Source of the DNA: Ectocarpus siliculosus
Lineage: Eukaryota; Sar; Phaeophyceae; Ectocarpales; Ectocarpaceae
Direction of reading: 5' to 3'
Length of the DNA: 64,000 bases
Assembly (NCBI GenBank): GCA_000310025.1
Contig: FN649736.1
Coordinates: forward strand, 5,385,659-5,449,658
The notes below the pieces were generated by a model that saw only the letters and a program-made list of their open reading frames with translations, searched no databases and was not told where the DNA came from. Shown one piece after another: positions 42,501-52,199 of this stretch; the first letter of the stretch is position 1; each line of letters begins with the position of its first letter. A program made the position numbers and the translations under genes.

Positions 42501-45500
42501 TAACCAACACTCCTTGCTACCTGGCTTTTTCTCTATTGTTTCTGCTATTATACCACACCCTCCGGTCTAATGTTCGTGCAGGAGAGACGGAAATTCGGAC
42601 CATTGGGATGGAACGTACCTTACGAGTTTAACGACACCGATCTCGATATTAGCAAGGGGCAGCTCGAGATCTTCCTCGACAGCTACGAGGAGGTGCGACG
42701 GTGACCAGGAATCGGAGAACGTGGCCAACTCTGTTGCTGTTGTTGTTGTTGTTGATGCTGCAGCTGTTGCTGCCGTCGCCGTCACAACCGACCGCCGCTC
42801 ACACCTGTATCCCGTTCCTCCAGTCACAAGACAAACTTCGCCAGAGTCCAAGAAAACGTTTAGCGAAGTCTTTCTTCGTATGATGTGCCAGTACAACCGC
42901 CACGGGAGTTGGGGGTGCAGATGTGCTTAGGTTTGTTGACTACAACAGCTTGACGCTTCGTCGGCAGCTTGCGCCGGTACCATGACTGTAGAGTCCTTAT
43001 GAAGACCTTTCTCAAAGTTCGTTTTCTGTGAAAATGCGACCCCGGATGCTACCACAAGGTGCCGTATCGGGTGCTGAACTTCCTGACAAGCTACATCAAC
43101 TACGGGGGGAGGGTGACGGACTACATCGACCTGAGGACGATAGACGTTATAATGCGGACCTTCTACACACCTCGGGTGAGCCTAAGAACTCGTTTTCGGT
43201 GGAGACACTGGACGCACGGTCTTGCACGTGATGGGGCCGTGCTGCAGACCGCCTGCGGAGTACTCCAGAGTATAAAGTAGTGAGGGCTTAAGCGTGATCC
43301 CACGGTAGGTAGACAGTATTTCAGACATTTTGAGGGAGGGCCAGGGTCAAATTTGGCCCAGTGAGGGCCGTCTACAGAAGGCCCCACCAAATAACAACCT
43401 CTTGTTGTGCCTAGGGCTCGTTTCGTTCTCTCTGTGATGTTATTCATGATGGACACTGTTGTTTTATTGCAGGATTCTAAACTGAGCATCAGTTGGGGTG
43501 AAGTGTTTTGACGTTCTGCTTATGCCTTTCACGAGAACGAGTGCAGGGTGGACCTGAACCAGCTACTTCCTCCGGACTGCTGTCTCAATTGTCGATGAAA
43601 ATTGTACCCCGCCCATAGCTCACACGAGGCCTAAATAGCTCAATCAGAGACCTCCTCTCCTAGAAAGAGCCGTTCTTCCTATAATACTTTGGCCAACCGC
43701 ACGAGGTCTACTACCTTTTACCGTGAACAATAGCTCTACCTTCACGCCACGCCACCGGAATTCACACCCACACCCGTCTACCAGGTTCTTGATTCGGACT
43801 ACTCTTTCGACGAGGACGGCATCTACCCGAGCATCAACTACAACCCAGACGATCCACACCGCAGCTACATGGAGAACATCGAGGCAATGCCCATGACGGC
43901 GGGGCCTGGGGTGTTCGGCCTGCACGAGAACGCAAATATTGCCTGCGCCTTAGCGGAAACGTTCGTGATATTTGACACGGTCCTCCTGATGGAGGTGAGA
44001 TGCAAGCTTCACCGTACGGCACAACACGCACACCACATTGACTGAGCAGTCGACGGATTTTCTTTCCATCGGAAACCAAACAAGTACAGGGATACAATAC
44101 CCCGTAGAGCAAGGTACTCGAAGTCTCGTGATTCCATACACCAATCAAGTTTTACAGGAGAAAAACGTTTTATGTAATGCGCGCAGTAGCCTTGGCAGGA
44201 CAACTGTATTCAGCAAACATATTGGGATATGTTTAGGGTTAGGGAATAGGGTCTGCACCCCCCCTCCCTGTTATATTTCCTTATAATACTTAATTCCCCG
44301 CGAAGGCGGTCCCATGCACGCATCCGTGGTGGTGACGGTGTGAGAATGGGTCTGACTCTTCGGAACGACGCTATATGTGTTAGTCACGATTGTGTCATAT
44401 GTGAACGCTGACTTCACTCTGCTGCGTCGTTCTTCGTTTGAAGGCGACCCATGTGATTTCGTAGCTTGCACGCAGATACTGCCGTAAGCCCCTCGTTCTA
44501 CGAAGATTCACAAGTGGATGTCCTGAGTATGTATCGAAGTGCTCTAGACAAAGAACCGTACACGAAAACGAAGTCTCAGGGCATTTTAGCGATGTTTTGT
44601 GTACTTGGGCGTGTAGAACAACCGTAGGCCTTTGATGTTCTTCCACTTTCGATGTTTTGATGCTGATAGTCCGGTGGAGGTGGAGGAGGAGGAGCGGGAG
44701 GAGAGGCTGCGCTTTGGGCGGAGGCGAAGTCTATCGAGGACCAACTCACCGAGAAGGGGGGCCAATTCGACATCGAGGCCATCACTATGCAATATCCTGT
44801 CGTCTATGAGGAAAGCATGAACACGGTGAGAATACGGTTATGTAGCGAACTGCGTGTGAATCGTATGGACACAACCAACTGCATGAATACAAGCCGACTC
44901 GGTTCGGACAAGGAGTGAGAGCGAACGTTTGAGCGTTGAAAATTGATCTATGAGGCTGTCAGCATGTGGGCGGTAACCATCGCGTTTTTATTCCTTTCTA
45001 CATACGGAGAAGAAAAGTGGCTTGGTGACCCCTCCAAAAGTTGGCTGTTTCGACCAATGCTCCTCCTCTTTCTGCCCCAGGTACTGGTACAAGAATGCAT
45101 CCGATATAACAAGCTTATCGACGTCATGGAACAGTCCCTGCCTGAGCTTCAGAAGGCCTTAAAGGGACTGGTAGTCATGTCTGGGGAGTTGGAAGCCGTC
45201 GGGAAGGCGATCGCTCTCAACGCTGTGCCAGAAAGCTGGGAAGCGAAGGTGACACAACATATCACAGTTGCTGAGCAACACCTGAATCTTGAAGACTATG
45301 AGGGAACAAGTGTAGCACGCTAGGTAGGTAGAACAACCCGCTTTTTCCCGTTGCTTTGGCCACCCGGCCGAACCCGTGGTGGAACCCGCCACACCCGACA
45401 TTGCTTCCAAGTTGATAAGCTTCACAGCAGCTTTCTAGCTCTGAAGTTTTCACCCCTCCAAAGAACGCACGCGTTGTGACCCTGTAGCTAACCTTCCCCA

Positions 45501-47526
45501 TTATGATATTCCCAGGCATACCCTTCGATGAAGCCACTTTCTGCTTGGGTAGCGGACGTCATGTGCCGAATAGACTTCATCCGCGACTGGATCGACAAGG
45601 GCATCCCTGCCGTTTTCTGGATCTCCGGCTTTTATTTCCCCCAGGTACACTGTGTCTGCGTGACAACCAAATACCTCGTTCAGACAGACGGTAGAACTAG
45701 GTCATAACGATTTCCAATAACCGTTGGGATGGTAGAAACTGCTGAGATACACCGTGGTCGTAGTTCGATATCCTGCCGTGTCATCTCAATTCCAGGCTTG
45801 GAGCACTATGGGGTAGAAAGCGAAGTGTCACCACTAGAACAATACACTGTGGCGCTGGTGTACTGAAAAGGTGGCTTTTGCCGAGGCAACGTCGCACGGC
45901 ATCTGCTTGCCCAACCCGTAAAGAGAAACTTGATCGACACGTAAACCCTACCGTTTGGTGCATGTGACCTGGGGGTGGCCTGTCCTGTATGGCGTGTCTG
46001 TGCTTGACAATGGTCTTATATCTAGACAACAAAAAGCGATACAGTACAGTACTTGTTGTGCTTCTCTTCGAGCAGGAACGATCGTTTTACGGCGCAGGAG
46101 TTCAGGTCATCTGTCGTTCTACTCTTCCCGCCAACAAGGAGTAGTCTTGCCGCTAACTTTGTTGTGTTTGTGGTCACCCCATCTTTTCTGGACGTTACGT
46201 TTTTCAACGTAGGCTTGTTTTAGGCACACCAGCCGGGATCTCACAAGAGAAAGATTTTCTTGTTATTTTTTCCCCCACCTCCCATGTGCGGTGTTTGTTT
46301 GTCGTGGGACGGATTCAGCCGTTTCTTTCCTTCATTGACATTGAATTCAACACCTGCCTTGACAGCAAACTTTATTTCTACTTGTGTTTTTTCGTGTGTT
46401 CTTCGGTCCAAACAAAGGCGTTTTTGACGGGAACGCTGCAGAACTTCGCCCGGCGGATGAAGTTCGCCATTGACACCGTGCAGTTTAACTTCCTCATCGT
46501 GGAGACCCCGTGGGAAGAGCTTACCGAGAGACCACAGGTGCACACAAGTCTATGCTCAAAGTTGGTGCCGAACGGTGGTTTCTGTTTGTGTGCATTCTTC
46601 GCCGACACGAGTTTTGCTCTTCTTAACCTATTTAGTTTTCCTGGCATCAGGAGGTCAGCATGAAGCCGCCTGTTATCTCATTGAAAGTAATGTACTCTGG
46701 ACTGTGTATAAGAGATTGGGACTAACGCCCTCTGCCAATCGGTTTGTTGACAACGACTAAATTTAGGATGGTGCGTACATCCGAGGTCTTTTCCTGGAGG
46801 GAGGAAGGTGGGACTCAGAAGTGGCTTCTCTCAACGACTCCCGACCGAAGCAACTCTACACCCCGCTCCCCGTCCTCCACCTCGACCCAGAGCAGCATCG
46901 ACGAAACCCAGACAAGGGGGTGTACCGGTGCCCGGTATACAAGGTATGGGCAATGGTGATTGGCGGATTGAGACGGGAGGGTGTGGAGAGGAGGCCTCTG
47001 GGGCAATGAGGCTCCTCGGTAGTTCCACATCCTGGTTCTTGCATCACACCACAAAGTTTTTCCAATAAAGGGCAGACTCTCGCTAATATTGCGTGGTATT
47101 TGTACACATCAAAAGACGGACAGCCGGAAGCGCACGGCAGCCTTCGGTACATTTTACGGAAAACCGCCTTGCGAGCCAAGCACCTACAAGTGAACCACAA
47201 GGGTATGTACAGTCTACCGGAATACCAACAGTTGGCTGATTGATCACTGCTAGCAGAATGCAGCACGTGAAAACCAGCATTGCCCCATCGCATGGTCGTC
47301 GCCTAAGAGCGCTTTCGGTTTCACAGCTCTTCCTCCCCCCGCTGCTAATCGCAAAAAGGTGCTGTCGAGACGAGGGACCCTTTCAACCACCGGGCACTCG
47401 ACGAACTTCGTCATGTGGATAGACTTGCCCTCCAACCGCGCGGACTTTATCAACAACGCCGGCAGTTCCGACCAGGAGACATGGGTCAAAGCAGGAGTCG
47501 CGGCTTTCACCAGTCTCAAGTACTAA
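502..47526 (+). CDS. DNAH1: Axonemal inner-arm dynein heavy chain, DNAH1 type (5' end outside window)
   Basis: This is the motor subunit of a single-headed inner-arm dynein, which uses ATP to slide axonemal doublet microtubules during flagellar beating. I trace 84 exons with matching phases, giving 4,057 residues and a TAA stop at 47524-47526. Human DNAH1 is about 4,265 residues, so little is missing. Domain order is tail, linker, AAA1-4, stalk, AAA5-6 and C-terminal cap, described segment by segment below. The DNAH1 (IAD-3) assignment rests on the C-terminal half: [22 protein letters not shown] and [12 protein letters not shown] match DNAH1 better than DNAH3/7/12, as does GGWYDRK in AAA3. 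Walker motifs are GPAGTGKT (AAA1), GPTGGGKS (AAA2), GPTGTGKT (AAA3) and GVGGSGRQS (AAA4). Introns are 144-931 nt. No internal stop or frameshift was needed, so the gene looks functional. Confidence 0.95.
1197..1521 (+). repeat. Tandem duplication (two ~163-bp copies) containing a splice acceptor
   Basis: Copy 1 spans about 1197-1359 and copy 2 about 1360-1521. Both contain the strings CTTGGGTGTAAACTCTGAAG and CTCGGATCGCACGTTCGACA, and both end in CACACAG followed by CTTG. The second copy's CACACAG is the acceptor of dynein exon 3 at 1522. Splicing to the first copy would run into an in-frame TAG within about 40 nt, so only copy 2 is usable. Confidence 0.85.
4877..5050 (+). other. DNAH1: Low-complexity acidic Gly/Ser/Pro insertion in dynein tail exon 9
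   Basis: About 58 residues inside the 496-nt exon 4759-5254. The segment includes PSPSPRGG, a Ser/Gly/Asp patch and a run of Glu, Asp and Gly. It sits between the conserved [11 protein letters not shown] segment and [14 protein letters not shown]. Human DNAH7, as I recall it, has a short ordered connection here with no such insert. The frame stays open from the exon start to the AG|GT end, and phase is right on both sides, so I read it as part of the protein rather than a retained intron. The DNA is purine-rich and could have grown by slippage. Confidence 0.65.
9451..15020 (+). CDS. DNAH1: DNAH1 segment: linker, DHC_N2 (exons 17-27)
   Basis: Exons: 9451-9604, 9749-9859, 10102-10235, 10757-10908, 11238-11374, 12053-12225, 12503-12677, 13427-13537, 13820-13879, 14197-14322, 14826-15020. 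The linker is the lever that swings across the AAA ring in the power stroke. Landmarks are [28 protein letters not shown], the NWLYLQPIF segment, [41 protein letters not shown] and [11 protein letters not shown]. All are diagnostic of dynein linkers and occur in the expected order. Phases agree at every junction, including two-base splits at 10235/10757 and 12225/12503. The 11375-12052 intron carries a telomere-like tract. Confidence 0.92.
11747..11775. repeat. Interstitial telomere-like tract, CCCTAA repeats
   Basis: Close to five uninterrupted CCCTAA units (TTAGGG on the other strand) within the dynein intron 11375-12052. TTAGGG is the reported telomere unit of several brown algae. The tract is too short and too internal to be a chromosome end, so it is an interstitial telomeric sequence. 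Confidence 0.85.
15233..19040 (+). CDS. DNAH1: DNAH1 segment: AAA1, main ATPase site (exons 28-35)
   Basis: Exons: 15233-15328, 15668-15784, 16412-16559, 16821-16879, 17283-17363, 17746-17985, 18493-18606, 18888-19040. AAA1 is the ATP-hydrolysing module that drives movement. Visible motifs are [20 protein letters not shown], Walker [17 protein letters not shown], Walker B ACFDEFNR, the sensor segment [18 protein letters not shown] and the MMVPDYALI segment. The intron after exon 30 reads as GC-AG: the exon must end at 16559 before gcaagt for FFKG to join [13 protein letters not shown]. Using the nearby GT at 16563 would break the frame. All catalytic residues expected for an active site are present. 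Confidence 0.95.
17049..17149. repeat. Imperfect ~50-bp direct duplication in dynein intron
   Basis: Two adjacent units start with CAACCCCTGCC and continue with CAGACACA and a TTTAA-ACT/ACT segment, at about 17049-17098 and 17098-17149. The duplication lies between exons 31 and 32 and has no effect on the coding frame. Confidence 0.6.
19601..22301 (+). CDS. DNAH1: DNAH1 segment: AAA2 (exons 36-41)
   Basis: Exons: 19601-19738, 20075-20191, 20405-20539, 20833-21032, 21442-21526, 22093-22301. The P-loop GPTGGGKS is preceded by [13 protein letters not shown]. The AAA2 signature [16 protein letters not shown] and the Walker B region [20 protein letters not shown] follow, then [18 protein letters not shown]2 normally binds nucleotide structurally and does not cycle. 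The segment matches the family without gaps. A GTT microsatellite lies in the 21527-22092 intron. Confidence 0.94.
21566..21600. repeat. GTT trinucleotide microsatellite
   Basis: A run of TTG/GTT triplets with one GAT interruption, in the dynein intron 21527-22092. Similar GTT/CTT-rich runs occur near 30940, 37750 and 62466, always in introns, which suggests a genome-wide tendency to this repeat. Confidence 0.8.
22790..26553 (+). CDS. DNAH1: DNAH1 segment: AAA3, regulatory site (exons 42-48)
   Basis: Exons: 22790-22912, 23405-23517, 24124-24242, 24453-24619, 24933-25058, 25677-25890, 26302-26553. The P-loop GPTGTGKT is split across the 23517/24124 junction. It is followed by [11 protein letters not shown], then [30 protein letters not shown] and [12 protein letters not shown]. 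Nucleotide at AAA3 gates motor activity in dyneins. The intron after 24242 begins gcaagc and reads as GC-AG; SANQTQ must join [13 protein letters not shown] directly. The GGWYDRK motif favours DNAH1 over the DNAH7 type. Confidence 0.94.
26790..30743 (+). CDS. DNAH1: DNAH1 segment: AAA4 and approach to the stalk (exons 49-55)
   Basis: Exons: 26790-26938, 27374-27473, 27648-27761, 28541-28702, 29216-29356, 29880-29957, 30573-30743. Landmarks are [15 protein letters not shown], the AAA4 P-loop [64 protein letters not shown] and [14 protein letters not shown]. The intron after 27761 starts gcgagt (GC-AG), because FLFNDTQ must be followed by [14 protein letters not shown]. Immediately before the 29216 acceptor lies a 10-bp tandem repeat. 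The end of the 30743 exon has a diverged copy in the following intron. Confidence 0.94.
27815..28456. repeat. Pair of ~80-bp direct repeats flanking ~490 bp inside a dynein intron
   Basis: The copies are about 27815-27894 and 28382-28456. Both contain TATTCCCCTTAGTAAGG, ACGGTGGCCA, CAATAGAAACACATAC and TACGAAGCTCACT. They lie in the GC-AG intron between exons 51 and 52. The interval between them shows no recognisable coding sequence. It could be a small non-autonomous insertion or a local duplication; the sequence alone does not decide. Confidence 0.7.
29164..29202. repeat. 10-bp tandem repeat (GGCACGGTAC) abutting a splice acceptor
   Basis: About four near-perfect units sit 14 nt before the exon start at 29216 of the dynein gene, where a polypyrimidine tract would be expected. 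The unit contains the palindrome GTAC, so the tract can fold on itself. Confidence 0.85.
31257..34590 (+). CDS. DNAH1: DNAH1 segment: antiparallel coiled-coil stalk and microtubule-binding domain (exons 56-62)
   Basis: Exons: 31257-31418, 31621-31770, 32111-32224, 32683-32793, 33288-33449, 33902-34015, 34495-34590. Coiled coil 1 is in the first two exons (heptads such as [15 protein letters not shown]). The microtubule-binding head is in the next three ([43 protein letters not shown]). Coiled coil 2 returns in the last two and ends at [12 protein letters not shown]. This part reaches out to the neighbouring B-tubule. Introns after 31770 and 32224 both begin gcgagt, so two GC-AG introns occur in a row around the binding domain. 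Confidence 0.93.
34857..37731 (+). CDS. DNAH1: DNAH1 segment: AAA5 (exons 63-68)
   Basis: Exons: 34857-35060, 35536-35640, 36172-36324, 36669-36743, 37108-37312, 37577-37731. The AAA5 signature [17 protein letters not shown] starts the module. It is followed by [68 protein letters not shown] and [14 protein letters not shown]5 has no canonical P-loop, as is usual, and supports the stalk through the buttress. Splice phases are consistent, including the one-base overhang at 37312/37577. Confidence 0.93.
38064..47526 (+). CDS. DNAH1: DNAH1 segment: AAA5 lid, AAA6 and C-terminal cap (exons 69-84)
   Basis: Exons: 38064-38228, 38454-38609, 38994-39191, 39600-39849, 40427-40560, 40929-41120, 41534-41650, 42582-42692, 43059-43175, 43785-43994, 44670-44825, 45081-45248, 45516-45644, 46418-46537, 46767-46943, 47359-47526. 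Landmarks are [118 protein letters not shown] and [14 protein letters not shown]. Exon 79 opens with a Gly run where DNAH proteins have a variable SSAG segment. The protein ends FTSLKY then TAA, where human DNAH1 ends in an ALDY-like tail. Confidence 0.94.
42010..42043. repeat. AAC/GAC trinucleotide microsatellite
   Basis: ACG triplets followed by about seven CAA/AAC triplets within the 41651-42581 intron, the longest dynein intron in the window. It is the reverse complement of the GTT repeats elsewhere in this window. Confidence 0.8.
42732..42772. repeat. GTT/GCT trinucleotide repeat in dynein intron
   Basis: An imperfect run of GTT, GCT and GAT triplets directly downstream of exon 76 (ends 42692). 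It makes spurious open frames on both strands but is not coding. Confidence 0.75.
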
Positions 47527-49939
47527 CAGAGCAAGGGTGGGGAGGGGAGCTGTGGCGAGCTTGTATGGCTTCAGCACAGTGGGGGTCCCTGTTTAGTGCC
47601 GATTGAATACTGCCAATGCCCGGTATAGTCCCGGTGTTTTCGGCGGACACACGCTGAATTTTCAAGCCATTGTCAGGACTTTGAATAGTGCTGGTCCGGT
47701 ATAGCACCGGTGAATTATCTGGACACTGAAGTCGATATTTTGTTGGGGATCGGTTCTGCCGGCAGCTTTCCTCTCGTTCTAATTTTCTTGGTCCCGCTCT
47801 GGACTGATTTCTTAGCGGGGCGCCGACTCATGCCAAGGTTTTCCAATGTACGAAAAATATGAAGTATACGCGTGGAGGGCATGAGTCGATACCAACTGTG
47901 GTGAGCAAAGGTTTTTCGAGGTGTACGACAGATTTGGTCGTTCGCATTGATAATTGTGTACGAGCCGACCGTTGAAGACGGGGGGAAGACGACGCCGGAC
48001 TCGGCGTTGCTGTAGAGAAAGATTGATTTCGCCCGAACGTCCCAGGGGTTCTTGTAGTTGGGGTACAGTGAAGTTTGATTGATTGAAGAAGCCCTCATAT
48101 ACGTTGTCACCGGTGCTTGGGTTGCGAACCGTCAACTTCCTGCGGAGGGTGGTCCCCATTAAACAAGGGCATGCTGTGGCCAGAGACCAGTCTTCGCCAG
48201 TCTTCGTATCAGGAGTGCACAGAGGCACCGTTCTATCTAAGTTCGATTGCTTCGTCGACACGCGTCCGACGAAAAAACGTCATATCAAAGTTGTTTGGCA
48301 GTTTCTGGACTTAGAACGTCTCGTAGGCGACAATACCGTCTTTTCGTGCACAAGTCAAGCAAATTACTAAAAGTATAACCCTAACCCTAACCCTAACCCT
48401 AGAACCACATAGCGTAGTACGTCGTTAGGGTATTGAGCAGGCCGAACCAACACGGAAGCTTACGCTCTAGGAGAAAGCAACAAAAACCTTACCTCATAAG
48501 AACACGCTCCGACGCAACCTCTGCCTGCAGCGTTAGGTGTGGCATCCATTGCGAATGGGGTCGTGTTTGTCTGTTGTCACTGGGCCTCGACGTTGCTGTT
48601 ATTCTCAGTTAACACGAATCCCATGACACACCAAGACAAACGCCTACTGGTGGTACGATTGCACATGTTCAACACGCTGTTGGAGAGAACCAGGTAGAGT
48701 ACCCCATCCCACTTGAACAATATGTCTAGTTGGACCAGCCAGGCACACCATCTTTTCACAAGTAAGGCGTGGTGTTTTCCGCCAAAGCACACCATTTCCG
48801 TTTCACGAAGAGACGCCTCGCCAAGAGGAAACCCCGTCCTCGTTCGGACGAACCGTTAAGTGGAGGCAAGAGCTCACGCTCCGTTGGCTTAATTTCTAAC
48901 GTATCGACTATCCCAAGGAAGTTTGCTCAGAAGTATACCCCACTCTTGACCAGCTCGGATGCATACACTGTCTCGGCACAGCTCTTCTTTCCGTGCACCA
49001 TCTGGTTAAACAGCAGCAGCGGCAACAGTGTGGCACAGGAACGGGAAAATCGAAGGACGAGGTACGTGAATGCTTGGATAAACTTCTATCAGCCTGATAT
49101 CTCGAGTGGTTGATGCTGAGAGCCAGCTCCATTTGGCGCATGCCGTTGGACTCTACTGTGCGGTGTTGCATCTTTTTTGGAGCTCGGGAAGTGAGAAGGC
49201 GTGGCCGACAACGATGTATCATACGTTGCAATGGTCAGCCAGCCTATAGCCTGATACCACGTTGGAGTGTAGCAGTTTTTCTGTAGCTGTGTAGCTCGCC
49301 GCCAGCGGTTCTGTTGATTCTTGGCTTGAACATTAGCTCCTAATTGTTGGTCGCCGGGTAACTCAATGGTTTTGCCTGCTCATGTCTGGATAGAAGCCTC
49401 AACCACGCATTAGCGAATATCATCTCAAGCTTAATCACTACTGCAATGTACGTAGTGACACGTTGTACAGACCCCGCAGTGCGTACTTGTTTGTTGATTT
49501 CGAGTTGGTCCTGCCACCCATGTTCTTGGACAGCGGTCACCGTCCTAGCGTAGCGCTCACGCGGGCCCCTCGCGATGTACTCGTGTCGCCGCACCTTTCC
49601 AGCGCAAACAGTCCGTGGTCCGGTGCATGAGGTCAACGACATGTCCAATTTCAGCGCAACAGGAGAATGGAGTGGTAGATTAAGCCTTCGAAGGCAGCCT
49701 TAAACGTTTACCTTGAATGTGATGCTGGTGAAAAGAGCGTATACTCTGAAGGATTCCAAAGCGGAATCGGTCCACACAGTGAGCTACATACACTGGTTAT
49801 CCATTAGTCTATCATAGCAGCAGTGTCCACACGGTCATCCTCATCTCAACTGCGCTGTTCCGATAGTTTCGTGCGCCCATCAGCGTTTGCGGTGGCTTGA
49901 GCACCGTGTTTGTGGACAACAGTAGTCAAAAGCACGTAC
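47527..49939. other. Gene-poor region with minus-strand coding-like patches
   Basis: This follows the dynein stop codon. I saw no clear polyadenylation signal. Two minus-strand patches read protein-like: about 48260-47820, open in two overlapping frames, and about 48745-48640, with a hydrophobic segment containing YLVLSNSVLNMC. Neither has a convincing pair of splice borders or a recognised family. They may be distal exons of the minus-strand gene at 49940-52199, or noise. Confidence 0.35.
48376..48401. repeat. Second interstitial telomere-like tract, CCCTAA repeats
   Basis: About four CCCTAA units in the same orientation as the 11747 tract, roughly 0.85 kb downstream of the dynein stop codon. 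Single or double TTAGGG units also occur near 44232 and 59400. Confidence 0.85.
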
Positions 49940-52199
49940 CTTTTCCCGGAAGTTTTGGTTCGAATTAAAGTCTGAACCCGAGCCCTTGTGCCACTTGGCC
50001 TGATTTGTTTCTTCCTCCACCTGCTCCGAGCAAACACGATTGCACACGAATCGCCAAGAAGGAGATGCCAAGGATTGCAACCACTGAACCACGCCATGTA
50101 GAGAAGATGCATGTGTTTTGAAGAATCCAATCCTAACCTGTTTGTTATGGGGGGGAACGAGACTAGCGAGGAGGGAAAGAGTTCCCACGATGTGTCATCT
50201 GGCGGATACTTGGTGAACCTTACGCTGGAATGGGGGAGTCGGGTGTTTGTACAACGACACAATGTTGATGTAGATAGGCCTTTAGTTGCCTAGCATCTGA
50301 AACAACGAAGTCCCTCGTCAATTGGCTGGGGTACGAAAAGCGGGCTGTACACATCACTCTACAGTGAATTTGGAGAGTAGTCCGAACGGTGCCGTGGCTT
50401 GCTTGAGGAAGGCGATTTCAAGCTCGCTATTTGGCGCGAAGACCCCCCTCGTTACATACTTGGCCTAGTCTTATGGGCCGACGTACGATGATGTGTGAAT
50501 AGTGGGGGGTTTTTGACAACAGGCAGAGAGGGTTGACGTTGAACCACACGGTGTACTTCAACGCAGTGCACATGTTGAAAACTAGCACAAGGATGACGGG
50601 ACATATCGTATGAGCTCAAGAGCAGCAAAACGCAGAGGGTCACCTCCTTCCTGAGCTGGGCCATCGTAGATTGAATGTCGTCCAACGTCACGCGGTTCTC
50701 CTGCCCCTCCAACGATTTCTTCTTCTCCATAAATCTAGCCAGATCGCAAGCTATCGGCTTCCCGTGGTACAATTCGGTCAGGAACGCTTCAACCTGAGGC
50801 GTCGAAATCGTCACAGCAGCGGCACCCGGACACGACGGTAAGCCAGCTTGTGACCGCATTGGGGAGCTCAGCAAGACTTATCCTAAAAGGGACTCGCGGG
50901 ACCCATAATGTCTGTGATGTTCTCATGGGCCTGGGCAGTGATGTCTACCAACAACTCAAGCTCGAGTAAAGCGAGGCTCCACTGCAGCACACAGCAAATT
51001 GTGACGAAAACTTCCCCGACTATGTAGTCTCACGCGTCTCGAATGACTGTTGGGTGCTTCCTTGGTCTGCTTCGAAATCAGGCACCCGATAACGGTTTGG
51101 CAACCCTTGGTTTCACCAACACACGTACATAGTTGGTCCAGCTACAGCTGTAGTACCCACACCCGGGGAACTGTTCATTTTCTATATCGTCTGCGCGCCC
51201 ATTCTCTCGCCAAACCACTTCAAGTAACGAGGTTATGATGATGTTTTGGCATCTCTGCACCTGTTTATTATCTTCTTTCTTCTTCGCTCTCTTGATTCCA
51301 TCTGGGGTTCTTTGGAATGAACGAACACCCCAAAGCAATCATCATCTACATCTTGTTGGTATGTTGAACAGCCCGCATGGCAGCATATCTGCACGGTGAG
51401 TTCTTCCTTTGCTGCCGCGGTGACGGCACCTCTTCTGTGGTGTCTCCTTTCCTCTATTGATTCAGAGGGAGGGTCCTCAGATGGGTCTCACAAATATCTG
51501 TATTAGTGGGTTTCGCCCGCGTTATTAAACTCCAAAACCTCGTCCTGGTATATTAAAAATTTGCCCACTTCTTCAGCGGTATGCATACAGGTTTGTGGCT
51601 TCATGTTTTCACATGAACAGATCTGTTGACCGAATTTTTACCCGGTAAATTATGCATATACAGGTTCGAACATTTTTTCGCTGAAATTATGTAAATTGCA
51701 TGTATGTGCAGTGTGACCGACCCATGTGAGAGTGTTCAATAAGGACGACTCCATCTACTATGCGGCGTAGGACACCGAGTTGGTCTCAAAAACCCAATAC
51801 ACTGCTGTCTGTGCTTTGCAAGCTAGCCATGGTGGATACAATCTGTGAAGCAGGTGGTCAACCGGCTACAGCAGTACATGACAGTAAATTCCGCGGTGTT
51901 GCCATGCCCGTGCGTGCCAGCCGAACAGCAGTGTAAGATGCTGCATGAAGTATCCGCTAGCCGACGCGCTCTTGAGTCTCCAACTGCAAGCGTTGCCTCA
52001 GTTGCAGTGACCAACACGAGCAGCATATACGCAAACAAACGCTAGGTATTTAAACGCCCTATAATCAGGCACTGCTGAAAATAGATCCTACCTGGTCCGA
52101 GTGTATGTAGCCTCGCTTCTGGTGATCGACGATGTTGAACGCTTTCTCCATGTCCAAAGCCGTGAAAACATCAAGATAGCTGAAGTCCAGAAGGGCCAC
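49940..52199 (-). CDS. Unrecognised minus-strand gene with a degenerate EF-hand (three supported exons, partial)
   Basis: Three segments on the minus strand have clean borders and all start and end in phase 0: 52199-52092 (36 codons), 50793-50644 (50 codons) and 50137-49940 (66 codons). Each has a CAG acceptor and a GT donor (GTAGGA, GTGACC, GTACGT). Joined, the first two give a helix-loop-helix of EF-hand shape: DMEKAFNIVDHQKRGYIHSD, then VEAFLTELYHG. The loop has Asp at position 1, Gly at 6 and Ile at 8. It has Gln, Arg and Gln at 3, 5 and 12, so Ca2+ binding is doubtful. The first exon is preceded in frame by a hydrophobic stretch (MAFFGLTALG), which hints at a membrane protein. Start, stop and other exons were not found, and no family was recognised. 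Confidence 0.4.

Noticed and set aside
51823-52038. Minus-strand open frame beginning with a signal-peptide-like hydrophobic stretch
   Set aside because: It lies inside the intron implied by the two EF-hand exons, is short, and has no supporting splice sites or homology.
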